DNA from: a bacterium
GTDB taxonomy: Bacteria > Bacillota > Sulfobacillia > UBA995
Assembly (NCBI GenBank): GCA_031082145.1
Contig: JAVHLP010000006.1
Coordinates: 101,764-165,763 of the forward strand
Length of the DNA: 64,000 nt
Reading direction: 5' to 3'
The position numbers and the translations under genes are program-made. Numbering within the stretch: position 1 is the stretch's first letter; every line of letters begins with the position of its first letter. The notes under the pieces were generated by a model. It ran no database searches. It saw only the letters and a list, made by a program, of their open reading frames with translations, and was not told where the DNA came from. Below, in pieces: positions 20,266-29,354 of the stretch.

Positions 20266-21084
20266 TCAGTATTCCTGGGGCAACTGCTTGAGTTGTTCGT
20301 AGGTGAAGACCGGCCCGTCCAGGCACACGTACTTGGCGCCGATGTTGCAGCGGCCGCACTTGCCCACCCCGCACTGCATCTTCAGCTCGAGCGTGGTCAC
20401 GATCTGGTCGTCCGCGAAGCCCAGCTTGGTCAGAGACGCCAGGGTGTACTTGATCATGATGGGCGGCCCGCAGGTGACGGCGACCGTTCCTTCCGGTGAG
20501 GGACCCAGCCGCTCCAGGAAGTGGGGGACCAGGGCTACCGCACCCTGCCAGTCGCCGTTGGCGGCGTCCACCGTCAGGTGCACCCCAACATCCTTAACCC
20601 GGGGCCAGTTCTCCATGATCTCCCGCTTGAAGCAGAGATCCTGGGGCGACCGGGCGCCGTAGACGATGTCCACCCGGCCGTAACGATCGCGCTCGTCCAG
20701 GCAATGGTTTATGAGGGCCCGCAAGGGGGCCAGGCCTATCCCGCCGCCAACGAACAGGAGGTTTCTGCCCGCCCAGTCTTCAAGGGGAAACCAGTTACCG
20801 TAGGGACCGCGGACACCCACCTTGTGGCCTGGCTCCGCCTCGTGCAGGGCCCCGCTGACCCGCCCCACCCGCTTCACGCTGAACTCCAGGGGTCCCCGCC
20901 GGGCGGCGGTGGAGGTGATGGAGATCATCGCCTCTCCCACCCCGAAGACGGACACCATGGCGCACTGCCCCGGGCGGTAGGCGAAGCTGCCGGTGTTGTC
21001 CGGCTCCACCACAAAAGTCTTGACGTCGCCCGTCTCGGGGATGATGTCCTTGATGGTGGCTATCTCGGGGACCAGTGGGTTCAT
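20266..21084 (-). CDS. FAD/NAD(P)-binding oxidoreductase with C-terminal 2Fe-2S motif (FloxA / AsrB-like)
   Basis: RPGQCAMVSVFGVGEAMISI, NLLFVGGGIGLAPLRALI, VTCGPPIMIKYTL, C-terminal CGVGKCGRCNIGAKYVCLDGP. Confidence 0.85.
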   Translation of the reverse strand: MNPLVPEIATIKDIIPETGDVKTFVVEPDNTGSFAYRPGQCAMVSVFGVGEAMISITSTAARRGPLEFSVKRVGRVSGALHEAEPGHKVGVRGPYGNWFPLEDWAGRNLLFVGGGIGLAPLRALINHCLDERDRYGRVDIVYGARSPQDLCFKREIMENWPRVKDVGVHLTVDAANGDWQGAVALVPHFLERLGPSPEGTVAVTCGPPIMIKYTLASLTKLGFADDQIVTTLELKMQCGVGKCGRCNIGAKYVCLDGPVFTYEQLKQLPQEY

Positions 21085-22082
21085 GGGAGTACCTCCCCCA
21101 GATCGGTCAGGACGGCGACCATGTGCAGGTCCGCCGGGCACTTCTCGACGCAGCGGCCGCAGCCCACGCAGCCGTAGGCGCCGTGGTTGGCCGGTGAGTA
21201 GCTGAGCTTGTGCAGGAAGCGGTTACGCACCCGCTGCTTCTTGGCCGGCCGGGGGTTGTGACCGCCGGCCATCAGGAGGAAGTCCTTGAACTGGCAGGAA
21301 TCCCAGCCCCGCAACCGCCGGCCCCGGGTGCCCCGAGAAGTGTCGAAGATGGCCGTGCAGTAGCAGGTGGGGCACAGATAAGCGCACGTGCCGCAACTGC
21401 GGCAACGCCGGGCCACTTGCTCCCAGTAGGGATGCTCAAAGAATCCCTCCAGCCGGGCCGCCAACCTGTCGGTGGTCAGCTTCTCGGCCAGGGGGATCCT
21501 CAACTCGCGGCAGGCATCGCGGGCGCCAGTGTCGGGAGCGGGGGCCAGAAGACCGGCCACTGCCTGCAGGGCCTCCTCGCCCCGGGCCGTCACCGCCTCC
21601 ACCAGGTAGCCATCATCGGCGGGGTAGAACATGACGTCCGAGCCCCGCTCGTCGGCGGGCGATACTCCCATTGCCCGGCAGAAGCAGTAAGGGCCCGGCT
21701 CGCGACAGGCCACGGTCAGGACCGTCGTCGCCTCCCGGCGCCGGCGGAATAACTCGTCCACGAAAGTCCCTTCCAGCAGGACCTGGGCGATAAGAGCCAG
21801 GCCGGCGGCGTCACAGGGCCGCCCGCCGAAGACAACCTGCGGCGCCGGGGCCGGAGCCTCGCGCAAGGAGAGGTTCTCATCACCGCCCGTGAACTCCAGC
21901 ACCGCCTCGGTCTGCGGGTACACCAGACCCTTGAGCGAGTTGACGGGGTTGACGTAGGAGGTGGCGATAGCCTGGCCGGTCCACGGTCGCAGCAAGACGA
22001 GGCCGTCTTCGGTCGCCGGGGCGTATACCTGGGCTTGCCGGCCCAAAGTCTCCAGCAAGCGGGGCAGGGCACCGGCCCTCAT
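21081..22082 (-). CDS. 4Fe-4S oxidoreductase subunit (AsrA / FloxB-like)
   Basis: CRSCGTCAYLCPTCYCTAIFD and CVGCGRCVEKCPADLHM. Confidence 0.75.
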   Translation of the reverse strand: MRAGALPRLLETLGRQAQVYAPATEDGLVLLRPWTGQAIATSYVNPVNSLKGLVYPQTEAVLEFTGGDENLSLREAPAPAPQVVFGGRPCDAAGLALIAQVLLEGTFVDELFRRRREATTVLTVACREPGPYCFCRAMGVSPADERGSDVMFYPADDGYLVEAVTARGEEALQAVAGLLAPAPDTGARDACRELRIPLAEKLTTDRLAARLEGFFEHPYWEQVARRCRSCGTCAYLCPTCYCTAIFDTSRGTRGRRLRGWDSCQFKDFLLMAGGHNPRPAKKQRVRNRFLHKLSYSPANHGAYGCVGCGRCVEKCPADLHMVAVLTDLGEVLP

Positions 22083-22087
22083 GAGCT

Positions 22088-23044
22088 TCACAGTGTCTCG
22101 TCCCCCTCCCGCCAACCCTCGGGATCGTCGGGGCTGAAGTGGCCCAAGGGTTCCGCCTCCTGCGGCCGGTGGGGATCGGGCACCGCGAAGAGGTCCCGGA
22201 TGTCCTTCATGAACTTCTCATTGAGTAACATCAGGGGAATCCCCACCGGGCAGGCCCGCTGGCACTCGCCGCAGGCCACGCAGCGCCCGGCCACGTGGTA
22301 GGCGCGGGTGAAGTGGAACATGAAGTGATCGGCCAGCCCGGTGGTGCGCTCCAGCCACTCGGGGTTGTCCAGCGAACAGGCAACGCAGTTGCAGGCCGGG
22401 CAGGCGTTGCGACAGGCGTGGCAGCGAAGGCAACGCTCGAGGTGGCGGGCCCAGAAGGCGTAACGATCATCCGGGCCGAGCTTCTCCAGGGCCTCGACGC
22501 CTTCAAACTCCCGTTGGGCACCGGGCAGGGGCTCTTCCAGCCAGGTATCGGCCGTCCGGGGACTGGGGTCGGCGCAAGCCAGGCACCGGTCGAGCAGGCA
22601 GTCGGACCGGGGGAAGCTCAGGCGGCCGCCGGCGGTCGTGAGAGCGACCGTCTCCCCGTTGACCTCGGCCCCGAACACCGGCCGGCCGGCGAGGCGGCGG
22701 GCCTTGTCCGGGTCCACGGCTCCCCGGCAGGCTACACCCACGACGTAGACCTGGTCGCGACCGACCCTCTTGTCGGCGACCAGGCGTTCCAGGCCCAGGC
22801 CATCGCAACCCCGGGCCACGATGCCGGCCGGGCCGGCGGCAGTCTCGTCCAGAAGGTAGCGGGCCAGACCCGGACCGCAGAAAGGATCGAGGACCAGCTT
22901 GCCGGCCTCGTCGGCGTTCTTTGCAAACCAGGGCACCGGCCGGGAGGGCTCGAGCCCGGGCCCAAAGCCGATGAACAGGCTCACCCGGCCCTCGGCCAGG
23001 AGGCTGCCGGCGATGCTCCGCAGCTTGGCTTGGCGCTCGTTCAC
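22088..23044 (-). CDS. 4Fe-4S dicluster protein (FloxC/FloxB-like)
   Basis: CLRCHACRNACPACNCVACSLDNPEWL and CVACGECQRACPVGIPL. Confidence 0.7.
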   Translation of the reverse strand: MNERQAKLRSIAGSLLAEGRVSLFIGFGPGLEPSRPVPWFAKNADEAGKLVLDPFCGPGLARYLLDETAAGPAGIVARGCDGLGLERLVADKRVGRDQVYVVGVACRGAVDPDKARRLAGRPVFGAEVNGETVALTTAGGRLSFPRSDCLLDRCLACADPSPRTADTWLEEPLPGAQREFEGVEALEKLGPDDRYAFWARHLERCLRCHACRNACPACNCVACSLDNPEWLERTTGLADHFMFHFTRAYHVAGRCVACGECQRACPVGIPLMLLNEKFMKDIRDLFAVPDPHRPQEAEPLGHFSPDDPEGWREGDETL

Positions 23045-23463
23045 GTCTCTTCCCTCATCTTCCGGTTAGGTCCCAGCCGCCGGAGATCGGCGGTCATCTC
23101 CCGGACCACCTGGGCGAACCGATGTCCCTCGGCGGCGGAGATCCACTCCACCCGGAAACGCTCCGGCTCCATGCCCAGGTACTCGAGGAATCGCTTGACC
23201 AGGGAGTAGCGGCGGCGGGTGAAGAGGTTGCCGGAGGTGTAGTGACAGTCGCCGGGGTGGCACCCGGCCACCAGCACACCGTCGGCCCCTCGCTGGAAGG
23301 CCCGTAGCACGAAGGAAGGGTTCACCCGGCCCGAGCAGGGCACGCGGATAAGCCGGATGGCGGCGGGGTACTCCAGCCGGCTGGTGCCGGCCAGGTCGGC
23401 CCCCGCATACGTACACCAGCGGCAGGCAAAGCCCACGATCCGCGGTTCCCAGGTCAAAGACAC
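23041..23463 (-). CDS. MvhD-like iron-sulfur subunit (FloxD/HdrA-linked)
   Basis: IVGFACRWCTYAGADLAG...IRVPCSGRVNPSFVLRAFQRGADGVLVAGCHPGDCHYTSGN. Confidence 0.9.
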   Translation of the reverse strand: MSLTWEPRIVGFACRWCTYAGADLAGTSRLEYPAAIRLIRVPCSGRVNPSFVLRAFQRGADGVLVAGCHPGDCHYTSGNLFTRRRYSLVKRFLEYLGMEPERFRVEWISAAEGHRFAQVVREMTADLRRLGPNRKMREET

Positions 23464-25409
23464 AGCGTGCCCACCTCCGCCAGGATCTGTTCATCGGTGA
23501 ATCCCTTGAGCTTCATGGCGCCGCTGCGGCAGGCCGCCGCGCAGGCCCCGCAGCCCTGGCAGAGGCCGGCGTTGACCGAAGCCACCTGCCGGTCCTTGAG
23601 AGCCTTGGGCTCGATGGCGTGGTAGGGGCAGATCGGCTGACAGGCCAGGCAACCGGAGCACCGGCTCTCGTCGACCGCCGCCACCAGCGGGTCGGCGGCC
23701 AGCTCGTCCCTCGAGAAGAGCGCCAGCACCTTAGCGGCGGCGCCGGAAGCCTGGGCGACCGACTCCGAGATGTCCCTCGGGGCCTGGACGGAGCCGGCCA
23801 GGAAGATGCCACGAGTCATGGTCTCCACCGGCCGCAGTTTGGGATGGGCCTCGCTGAAAAAGCCGTGCTCATCTGTTCCTACCTTCAAGATCTGGGCCAG
23901 GCCGCGGGCTTCCTCCCGGGGCACGGCGGCCGTGGCCAGGACCACGAGGTCGGCAGCGATCTCTACCGCCTGCCCGGAGAGAGTATCCACGCCCTTGACC
24001 AGCAGGCGGCCATCCTCGGGGTAGACCCGGGCCACCCGGCCCCTGAGGTACAAGGCCCCGTCGGCCTCCACTGCCCGCTGGACAAACTCCTCGTATCCCT
24101 TGCCCCCCGCCCGTACGTCCATGTAGAAGATGTAAGCCTGCCCGTCAGGGACCTTGTGGCGGTACAACATAGCGTGCTTGGCCGTGTACATGCAGCATAT
24201 CTTGGAGCAGTAGGGCTTGCCCTTGTCCGGATCCCGAGAACCGACGCACTGGATGAAGACAACCTCGCGGGGGATCTTCCCGTCCGAGGGCCGCCGGATC
24301 ACACCGTCGGTCGGGCCCGAGGAGGAGTTCAGGCGTTCAAAGGCCAGGCTGTCGATGACGTCGGGGTACTTGCCGTAGCCGTACTCGCCGAAAGCTTCCC
24401 GGGGTAGAACGTCGAAGCCGGTGGCCACCACGATGGCGCCCACCTTCTCCTCTCGCACCGTCTCGGTCTGTTCGAAGTCCACCGCCCCGACGGGGCAGAT
24501 CTTGGCACACACCCCGCACTTGCCTTTCTCGAAGTAGGTGCAGTGCTCCCGGTCGATGACCGGGCGATTGGGGACCGCCTGGGGGAAGTTGACGCCAATG
24601 GCCTTGCGGGAACCCAGCCCCCGCTCGAAGTCACTCGGTATCTTGCGCGGGCACTTCTCCTGGCACAGCATACAACCGATGCACTTGTCCCAGTCCACAT
24701 AGGCTGGCTTGCGGGCGATCTTCACCGTGAAGTCGCCGACGTAGCCGGTCACCTCTCGGACCTCACTGTAGGCGAGAACCTCAATGAGGGGGTGCCGGGC
24801 CACCTCGGCCGTCCGGGGGGTCAGGATGCACGAGGCGCAGTCCAGGGTAGGGAAGGTCTCCGACAACTGGGCCATTCTCCCTCCCAGGTTGGGCCCCTGC
24901 TCCACGAGGATCACGGGGCAACCAGCCTCGGCGATGTCGGTGGCCGCCTGCATGCCGGCAATGCCGCCCCCGATCACCAGGGCCTTGCGGTGGACCGGGA
25001 ACTTCAGGGGTTCCAGCGGTTCGTCCCGGCGGACCTTGGCCACCATGGCGGCCACGATAGCGCTGGCCTTGACGGTGGCCTCCTCGCGATCGGTATGCAC
25101 CCAACTGCACTGCTCGCGAATGTTGGCGATCTGCACCAGGTAGGGGTTCAGACCGGCCATCCGGGCGGCCTCCCGGAAAGTGCTCTCGTGCATGCTGGGC
25201 GAGCAGGCCGCCACAACCACGCCGCTCAGCCGCTTCTCCTGGATGGCCTGCTTGATCAGGTTCTGCCCCGGCTCCGAGCAGAAGTACTTGTAGGTCTCGG
25301 CGTGCACGACCCCGGGGATGGCCCTTGCCGCTTCGGCCACCCGTTCCACATCAACCGTCCCCGCTATGTTAAGGCCGCACCAGCACACGAAAACCCCGAT
25401 CCTGGGCAA
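23454..25409 (-). CDS. hdrA: CoB-CoM heterodisulfide reductase HdrA-like flavoprotein
   Basis: GVFVCWCGLNIAGTVDVERV, ALVIGGGIAGMQAATDIAEAG, multiple CxxCxxCxxxCP clusters, FIQCVGSRD...YCSKICCMYTAKHA. Confidence 0.92.
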   Translation of the reverse strand: MPRIGVFVCWCGLNIAGTVDVERVAEAARAIPGVVHAETYKYFCSEPGQNLIKQAIQEKRLSGVVVAACSPSMHESTFREAARMAGLNPYLVQIANIREQCSWVHTDREEATVKASAIVAAMVAKVRRDEPLEPLKFPVHRKALVIGGGIAGMQAATDIAEAGCPVILVEQGPNLGGRMAQLSETFPTLDCASCILTPRTAEVARHPLIEVLAYSEVREVTGYVGDFTVKIARKPAYVDWDKCIGCMLCQEKCPRKIPSDFERGLGSRKAIGVNFPQAVPNRPVIDREHCTYFEKGKCGVCAKICPVGAVDFEQTETVREEKVGAIVVATGFDVLPREAFGEYGYGKYPDVIDSLAFERLNSSSGPTDGVIRRPSDGKIPREVVFIQCVGSRDPDKGKPYCSKICCMYTAKHAMLYRHKVPDGQAYIFYMDVRAGGKGYEEFVQRAVEADGALYLRGRVARVYPEDGRLLVKGVDTLSGQAVEIAADLVVLATAAVPREEARGLAQILKVGTDEHGFFSEAHPKLRPVETMTRGIFLAGSVQAPRDISESVAQASGAAAKVLALFSRDELAADPLVAAVDESRCSGCLACQPICPYHAIEPKALKDRQVASVNAGLCQGCGACAAACRSGAMKLKGFTDEQILAEVGTLCL

Positions 25410-25410
25410 G

Positions 25411-26247
25411 TCAGTTCACCTCGGGAAGCAGCGATTTCTTCCTCAGGACGGGCCGGGGGTCGACGGCGTGACCGCCGAAAGCCCCGTCCAAGCCCAGGGC
25501 CAGGGCCAGGAGTTGCGTGAAGTAGACCACCGGCAAGGCGGTGCCGGCCTGCTCAAGGTTGTAGGAGCAACTGGGGCAACTGGTCACCACCAGATCGGCC
25601 CCGCCTGCGGCGGCCGACCGGACCACTGCGGCGGCGGCCGACCGGCCCCCATCCCGCAGCGCGAGGTAGGCGCCGCAGCACTCCGTCTTGAGGGCGAAAT
25701 CCACCGGCTCCGCCCCCAGGGCCCGGAGGAAGTCCTCCAGGATGGTGGGGGCCTCCGGGTCGTCAAAGCACATGTCCTCCGGTGGCCGCAACAGCAGGCA
25801 ACCGTAATAGGGTGCCACCCTCAGGCCGGCCAGGCCTTTCGACACCTTCGCGGCCAGACCCTCAAAGGTAACATCTCGCTTCAGGATCTCCAGCAAGTGG
25901 TGGACTTGCCGCCCGCCGGAGTAGTCGGCTTCCACAAAGGACTTGAGCTTCTCCTGGATCTCGCGGTTGGTTGCCACCAGCCGGTTGGTCCGGCGCAGTA
26001 CGTTAAGACAGCCTGAGCAGAGGGTGACCAGGTCCGCCCCCGCCCCGTCGGCGGCGGCCAGCGCGCGGTAAGGGGAGACCAGGTTGATGATGGCGTCCGT
26101 GGCCAGCGGGAAGACGGCGCCACAGCACTGCCAGGTATCCAGCTCGGCCAGTTCGAGCCCCAGTCGCCGGGCGCTCTCCCGCGCGGTAACATCGAAGTTG
26201 CGAGCCTGCTCGTGCAGGGTGCAGCCGGGGAAGTAACGGTATGCCAA
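25411..26247 (-). CDS. hdrB: HdrB-like CCG-domain protein
   Basis: Two CCG motifs (DTWQCCGAVFPL, KTECCGAYLAL) with matched CxxC (LCSGCLN, SCPSC). Confidence 0.9.
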   Translation of the reverse strand: MAYRYFPGCTLHEQARNFDVTARESARRLGLELAELDTWQCCGAVFPLATDAIINLVSPYRALAAADGAGADLVTLCSGCLNVLRRTNRLVATNREIQEKLKSFVEADYSGGRQVHHLLEILKRDVTFEGLAAKVSKGLAGLRVAPYYGCLLLRPPEDMCFDDPEAPTILEDFLRALGAEPVDFALKTECCGAYLALRDGGRSAAAAVVRSAAAGGADLVVTSCPSCSYNLEQAGTALPVVYFTQLLALALGLDGAFGGHAVDPRPVLRKKSLLPEVN

Positions 26248-26265
26248 GGGTTCCCCCCACCTCTG

Positions 26266-26655
26266 CTAGCTTGAATACTTGCGGAGGAAACTGACGATGG
26301 TCTGCTGGGGCGCTCCCGGCGGCGGCGGGCCCAGGGCGGCCCTGGGAACGCCGCGCCGCAGCAGGATGACTCGGAGTGCTTCCATGGTGCGGGAGAGGTC
26401 GACTCCCCGCGGGCAGCGGGCGGCGCAGGTGTGGCAGGCCGCGCATAGCCAAATGGCGTTGGCCGCCAGGGCCTCCTCTACCTGTCCGAGCTGCAGTAGC
26501 CGGATCACCCGGTGGGGAAGGATCCCCATCTCCCTCTCCAGAGGGCAGCCGGCCGAGCACTTGCCGCACTGGTAGCAGAGGGCGACCGTCTCGCCGCTGA
26601 TCTCCTGGAGCTTGGCGATCAGATCGGTACGCAGCGTGTCCCTGTTGATGCGCAT
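26266..26655 (-). CDS. hdrC: HdrC-like 4Fe-4S protein
   Basis: CYQCGKCSAGCPL and CAACHTCAARCPRG. Confidence 0.9.
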   Translation of the reverse strand: MRINRDTLRTDLIAKLQEISGETVALCYQCGKCSAGCPLEREMGILPHRVIRLLQLGQVEEALAANAIWLCAACHTCAARCPRGVDLSRTMEALRVILLRRGVPRAALGPPPPGAPQQTIVSFLRKYSS

Positions 26656-26775
26656 TTTTCCCCCACCGAGAACTACGTGTATAACTCGCTATTCTACTGC
26701 CGCCCCGGTAACCCTTCTGTCATGATGTTCCGCCGTCGATGTTAGAAATCTCCGTCAGTGTATCTCCCGCGCCCG

Positions 26776-26805
26776 TTGACAGGTTCCGCTCTCGGGGCCT
26801 ATGAT
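26776..26805 (+). promoter_or_regulatory. putative sigma-A promoter upstream of smpB
   Basis: TTGACA - 18 nt - TATGAT just upstream of smpB ATG. Confidence 0.65.
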
Positions 26806-26825
26806 CGGCCGGGGAGCGATGTCAG

Positions 26826-27287
26826 ATGCGAAGCGACGATCTGAAACTGGTGGCCACCAACCGCAGGGCCAGGTATGACTACCACCTCGAGGACACTCTC
26901 GAGGCCGGCTTGGTGTTGGTCGGTTCCGAGGTGAAGTCGCTTCGCCTGGGCCGGGCCAGCCTGGCCGACAGCTATGCCACGGTCGATCAGGGGGAGGCCT
27001 ACCTCCACAACATGCATATTAGCCCTTACGAGCAGGCCAATCGCTTCAACCACGAGCCCAAGCGGACCCGGAAGCTGCTCCTGAACAAGGACGAGATCCG
27101 AACTCTGGCCGGCAAGGTGTCGCAGCGGGGGTACACGCTGGTGCCGGTTCGGGTGTACTTCCGCCGGGGGCGGGCCAAGGTGGAGATCGCGCTGGCCCGC
27201 GGGAAGAAGACCTACGACCGGCGCCGGGACATAGCCGAACGGGACGCCCGGCGAGCTATTGAGCGGGCCTTGAAAGAGCGCCGTTGA
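26826..27287 (+). CDS. smpB: SsrA-binding protein SmpB
   Basis: LVATNRRARYDYHLEDTLEAGLVLVGSEVKSLR, HNMHISPYEQANRFNHEPKRTRKLLL, GKKTYDRRRDIAERDARR. Confidence 0.96.
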   Translation: MRSDDLKLVATNRRARYDYHLEDTLEAGLVLVGSEVKSLRLGRASLADSYATVDQGEAYLHNMHISPYEQANRFNHEPKRTRKLLLNKDEIRTLAGKVSQRGYTLVPVRVYFRRGRAKVEIALARGKKTYDRRRDIAERDARRAIERALKERR

Positions 27288-27303
27288 CGGGAGGAGCCGA
27301 TCC

Positions 27304-27870
27304 GTGAAGCTGCTGGTACTCGTCTACGAGGACTTCGCCGAGTTCGAGGTGACGTTACTGGGCTTCGTCGCCCGGCAGGAAGGCAATGATGTCGTCACTG
27401 CGGGGCTGGACGACGCCATGCGGGTGCGCGGCCTGGGGGGCCTGACGGTAGTGGCCGACATCCCGCTCGGCGCGGTCAAGGTTGAGGACTATGAGGCGCT
27501 GGTGGTGCCGGGGGGGACACCGGAGATCCTGATCGACCGCCAGGATGTCGGGGACTTGATCCGCTCTTTCGACCGGGCCGGCAAGATCGTCGCCGCCATC
27601 TGCATGGCCCCAATCCACCTGGCCCGGGCCGGCGTGCTGGCCGGGCGTTCCTTCACGACCAGCGCCAGCCAGAACTGGCGAGGGGTCTTTGACTGGCCTC
27701 GCAAGCTCGAGCGCCCGGTCGTCACCGACGGCAACATCATCACCGCCCAGGGACCAGCCTTCGTTGAGTTCTCGCTCACCCTGATGGAGCGGTTGGGCGC
27801 CTACCGGCAGGCTGAGCACGCCCGGCTGTGGCGGGAAGAACTGAGCGTTCAAGAGCCGGGGCCGTCCTGA
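27304..27870 (+). CDS. DJ-1/PfpI family protein
   Basis: LLVLVYEDFAEFEVTLL, EALVVPGGTPEI, GKIVAAICMAPIHLARAGVLAGRSFT. Confidence 0.85.
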   Translation: MKLLVLVYEDFAEFEVTLLGFVARQEGNDVVTAGLDDAMRVRGLGGLTVVADIPLGAVKVEDYEALVVPGGTPEILIDRQDVGDLIRSFDRAGKIVAAICMAPIHLARAGVLAGRSFTTSASQNWRGVFDWPRKLERPVVTDGNIITAQGPAFVEFSLTLMERLGAYRQAEHARLWREELSVQEPGPS

Positions 27871-27969
27871 CAGCCTTAGCTCGGCGGGATGGACGACCGC
27901 GATTTGCTGCTTGCGGCGGGCGGCAGGCTCTGTTAGAATGAAAGTCCACCCCATCGTCAGGTGGAGTTT

Positions 27970-28324
27970 GGGGGCGAGTCAGATTCGACGTCGGCAGTGC
28001 CGGCGGGAGAAGCAGGCCGGGGACCAGGACCCCGTAATCAACCTGGACCAAGTAGAAACGCCAACGAGAGCTACGCTCTGGCTGCCTAGCGCAGCCACGT
28101 CCCTCCAGCCCAATCCTGCGGGGCTGCCAGGGGCGTCAAACTAGCGGGATACCGCCAGGGAAACCGGTCCGGGTCCCCGGCGGGAACCTTACGGGCCTGG
28201 CCCCAACCGGATCCTTCCCTTGGGAGCCGGGACGGGCGACCAAAGCAAAGCAAGGGATAAGCCTGTAGAAGCTCCCGTCAGTGCGCCGGCGGACCCGCCG
28301 GGCAGCTCGGCGGCGCCTCCACCA
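27970..28324 (+). ncRNA. ssrA: transfer-messenger RNA (tmRNA)
   Basis: Acceptor arm gggggcg / cgcctcc-acca, internal reading frame gccaacgagagctacgctctggctgcctag = A-NESYALAA-stop, located after smpB, followed by a terminator hairpin. Confidence 0.9.
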
Positions 28325-28327
28325 GTT

Positions 28328-28357
28328 CGCGGCTCCGGGGAGACCCCCGGAGCCGCG
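28328..28357 (+). terminator. hairpin terminator after tmRNA
   Basis: gcggctccgggg-aga-cccccggagccgc. Confidence 0.6.
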
Positions 28358-28399
28358 CCGTTGGCAGGAGGGAGCATTGCCGGCGGAGAACATCTGGGT

Positions 28400-29347
28400 A
28401 TGCCTTACCAGGGGTTCTCGATCATCGACTTCCACATCCATTTCCCCCTAGGCTGGAACATGGGCCGGGCGGCGAAGCGTGACCCGCAGGCTGACTACGC
28501 CCGGCAACGACGCGCTCGGTGGCGCTTGGAGTGGGATTTCCCCGAACCGGAGGAGATCCCATCGCCTGAGGAGGTGGCGGACCGCTGGGCGGGTGAGGTG
28601 GACCGCCACGGGCTTGACCGGGTGGTGGTGGTCACCGGGGGCGACAACGATATCCTGGCCAGACTGGTCAGCCGTCACCCCGGCAAGCTGCTGGGCATGG
28701 CCCACCACTCGCTGGAACGGCCCGATGCCGCCGCTGAACTGGCCCGAGCTCTCGGCGAACTGGGGCTGCGGGGTTATAAGGTCATCGGCACCGGCCTGGG
28801 AGTCAGCCTGGACGACCCGGCCCTGCAGCCGGTATGGCGCCTGCTCGAAGAACGCTCGGCCCCCCTCCTGATCCACTTCGGCTTCCTCGGTCTTGGCGGC
28901 GGCCATACCGCCAATCAGGATCCGTTAACCATCGCCGGTGTGGCCCGCCGTCATCCCGGTTTGCCCATCATAATCCCCCACTTCGGCTCCGGCTACTGGG
29001 AGGAACTACTTCGCCTGTGTTGGGCCTGCCCCAACGTAATGGTGGATACGTCCGGCTCCAACCAGTGGGTCCGCTGGCTTCCTTACCGTTTGGACCTTGA
29101 GGATCTGTTCCGAAAGGCCTACGAGACGATAGGGCCCCGCCGTCTCCTCTTCGGGACCGACTCCAGCTGGTTCCCCCGTGGCTTTGTGTTCCGTTACCTG
29201 CAAGAACAGATGCGGGCTTGCCGCCTGATCGGCATGCCCGACCAGGCCATCCAGGACATATTCGGCGGCAACGCGGCCCGCCTGCTGGACCTGCCGTGGC
29301 CCCCGCAGGGCGGCGAGTGTTCGGCTGCGCCTGCCCGGGGGGGTTGA
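28400..29347 (+). CDS. amidohydrolase (TIM-barrel) family protein
   Basis: IIDFHIHFPLG, GLRGYKVIGTG, LLIHFGF, PIIIPHFGSGYW, RRLLFGTDSSWFPRG, IFGGNAARLL. The tracked ORF opens at 28220 inside tmRNA; ATG 28400 is preferred. Confidence 0.8.
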   Translation: MPYQGFSIIDFHIHFPLGWNMGRAAKRDPQADYARQRRARWRLEWDFPEPEEIPSPEEVADRWAGEVDRHGLDRVVVVTGGDNDILARLVSRHPGKLLGMAHHSLERPDAAAELARALGELGLRGYKVIGTGLGVSLDDPALQPVWRLLEERSAPLLIHFGFLGLGGGHTANQDPLTIAGVARRHPGLPIIIPHFGSGYWEELLRLCWACPNVMVDTSGSNQWVRWLPYRLDLEDLFRKAYETIGPRRLLFGTDSSWFPRGFVFRYLQEQMRACRLIGMPDQAIQDIFGGNAARLLDLPWPPQGGECSAAPARGG

Positions 29348-29354
29348 CCCCGGC

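Noticed and set aside
28220-28399. N-terminal extension of the amidohydrolase ORF
   Set aside because: It lies inside tmRNA and its terminator; the internal ATG at 28400 fits the conserved start.
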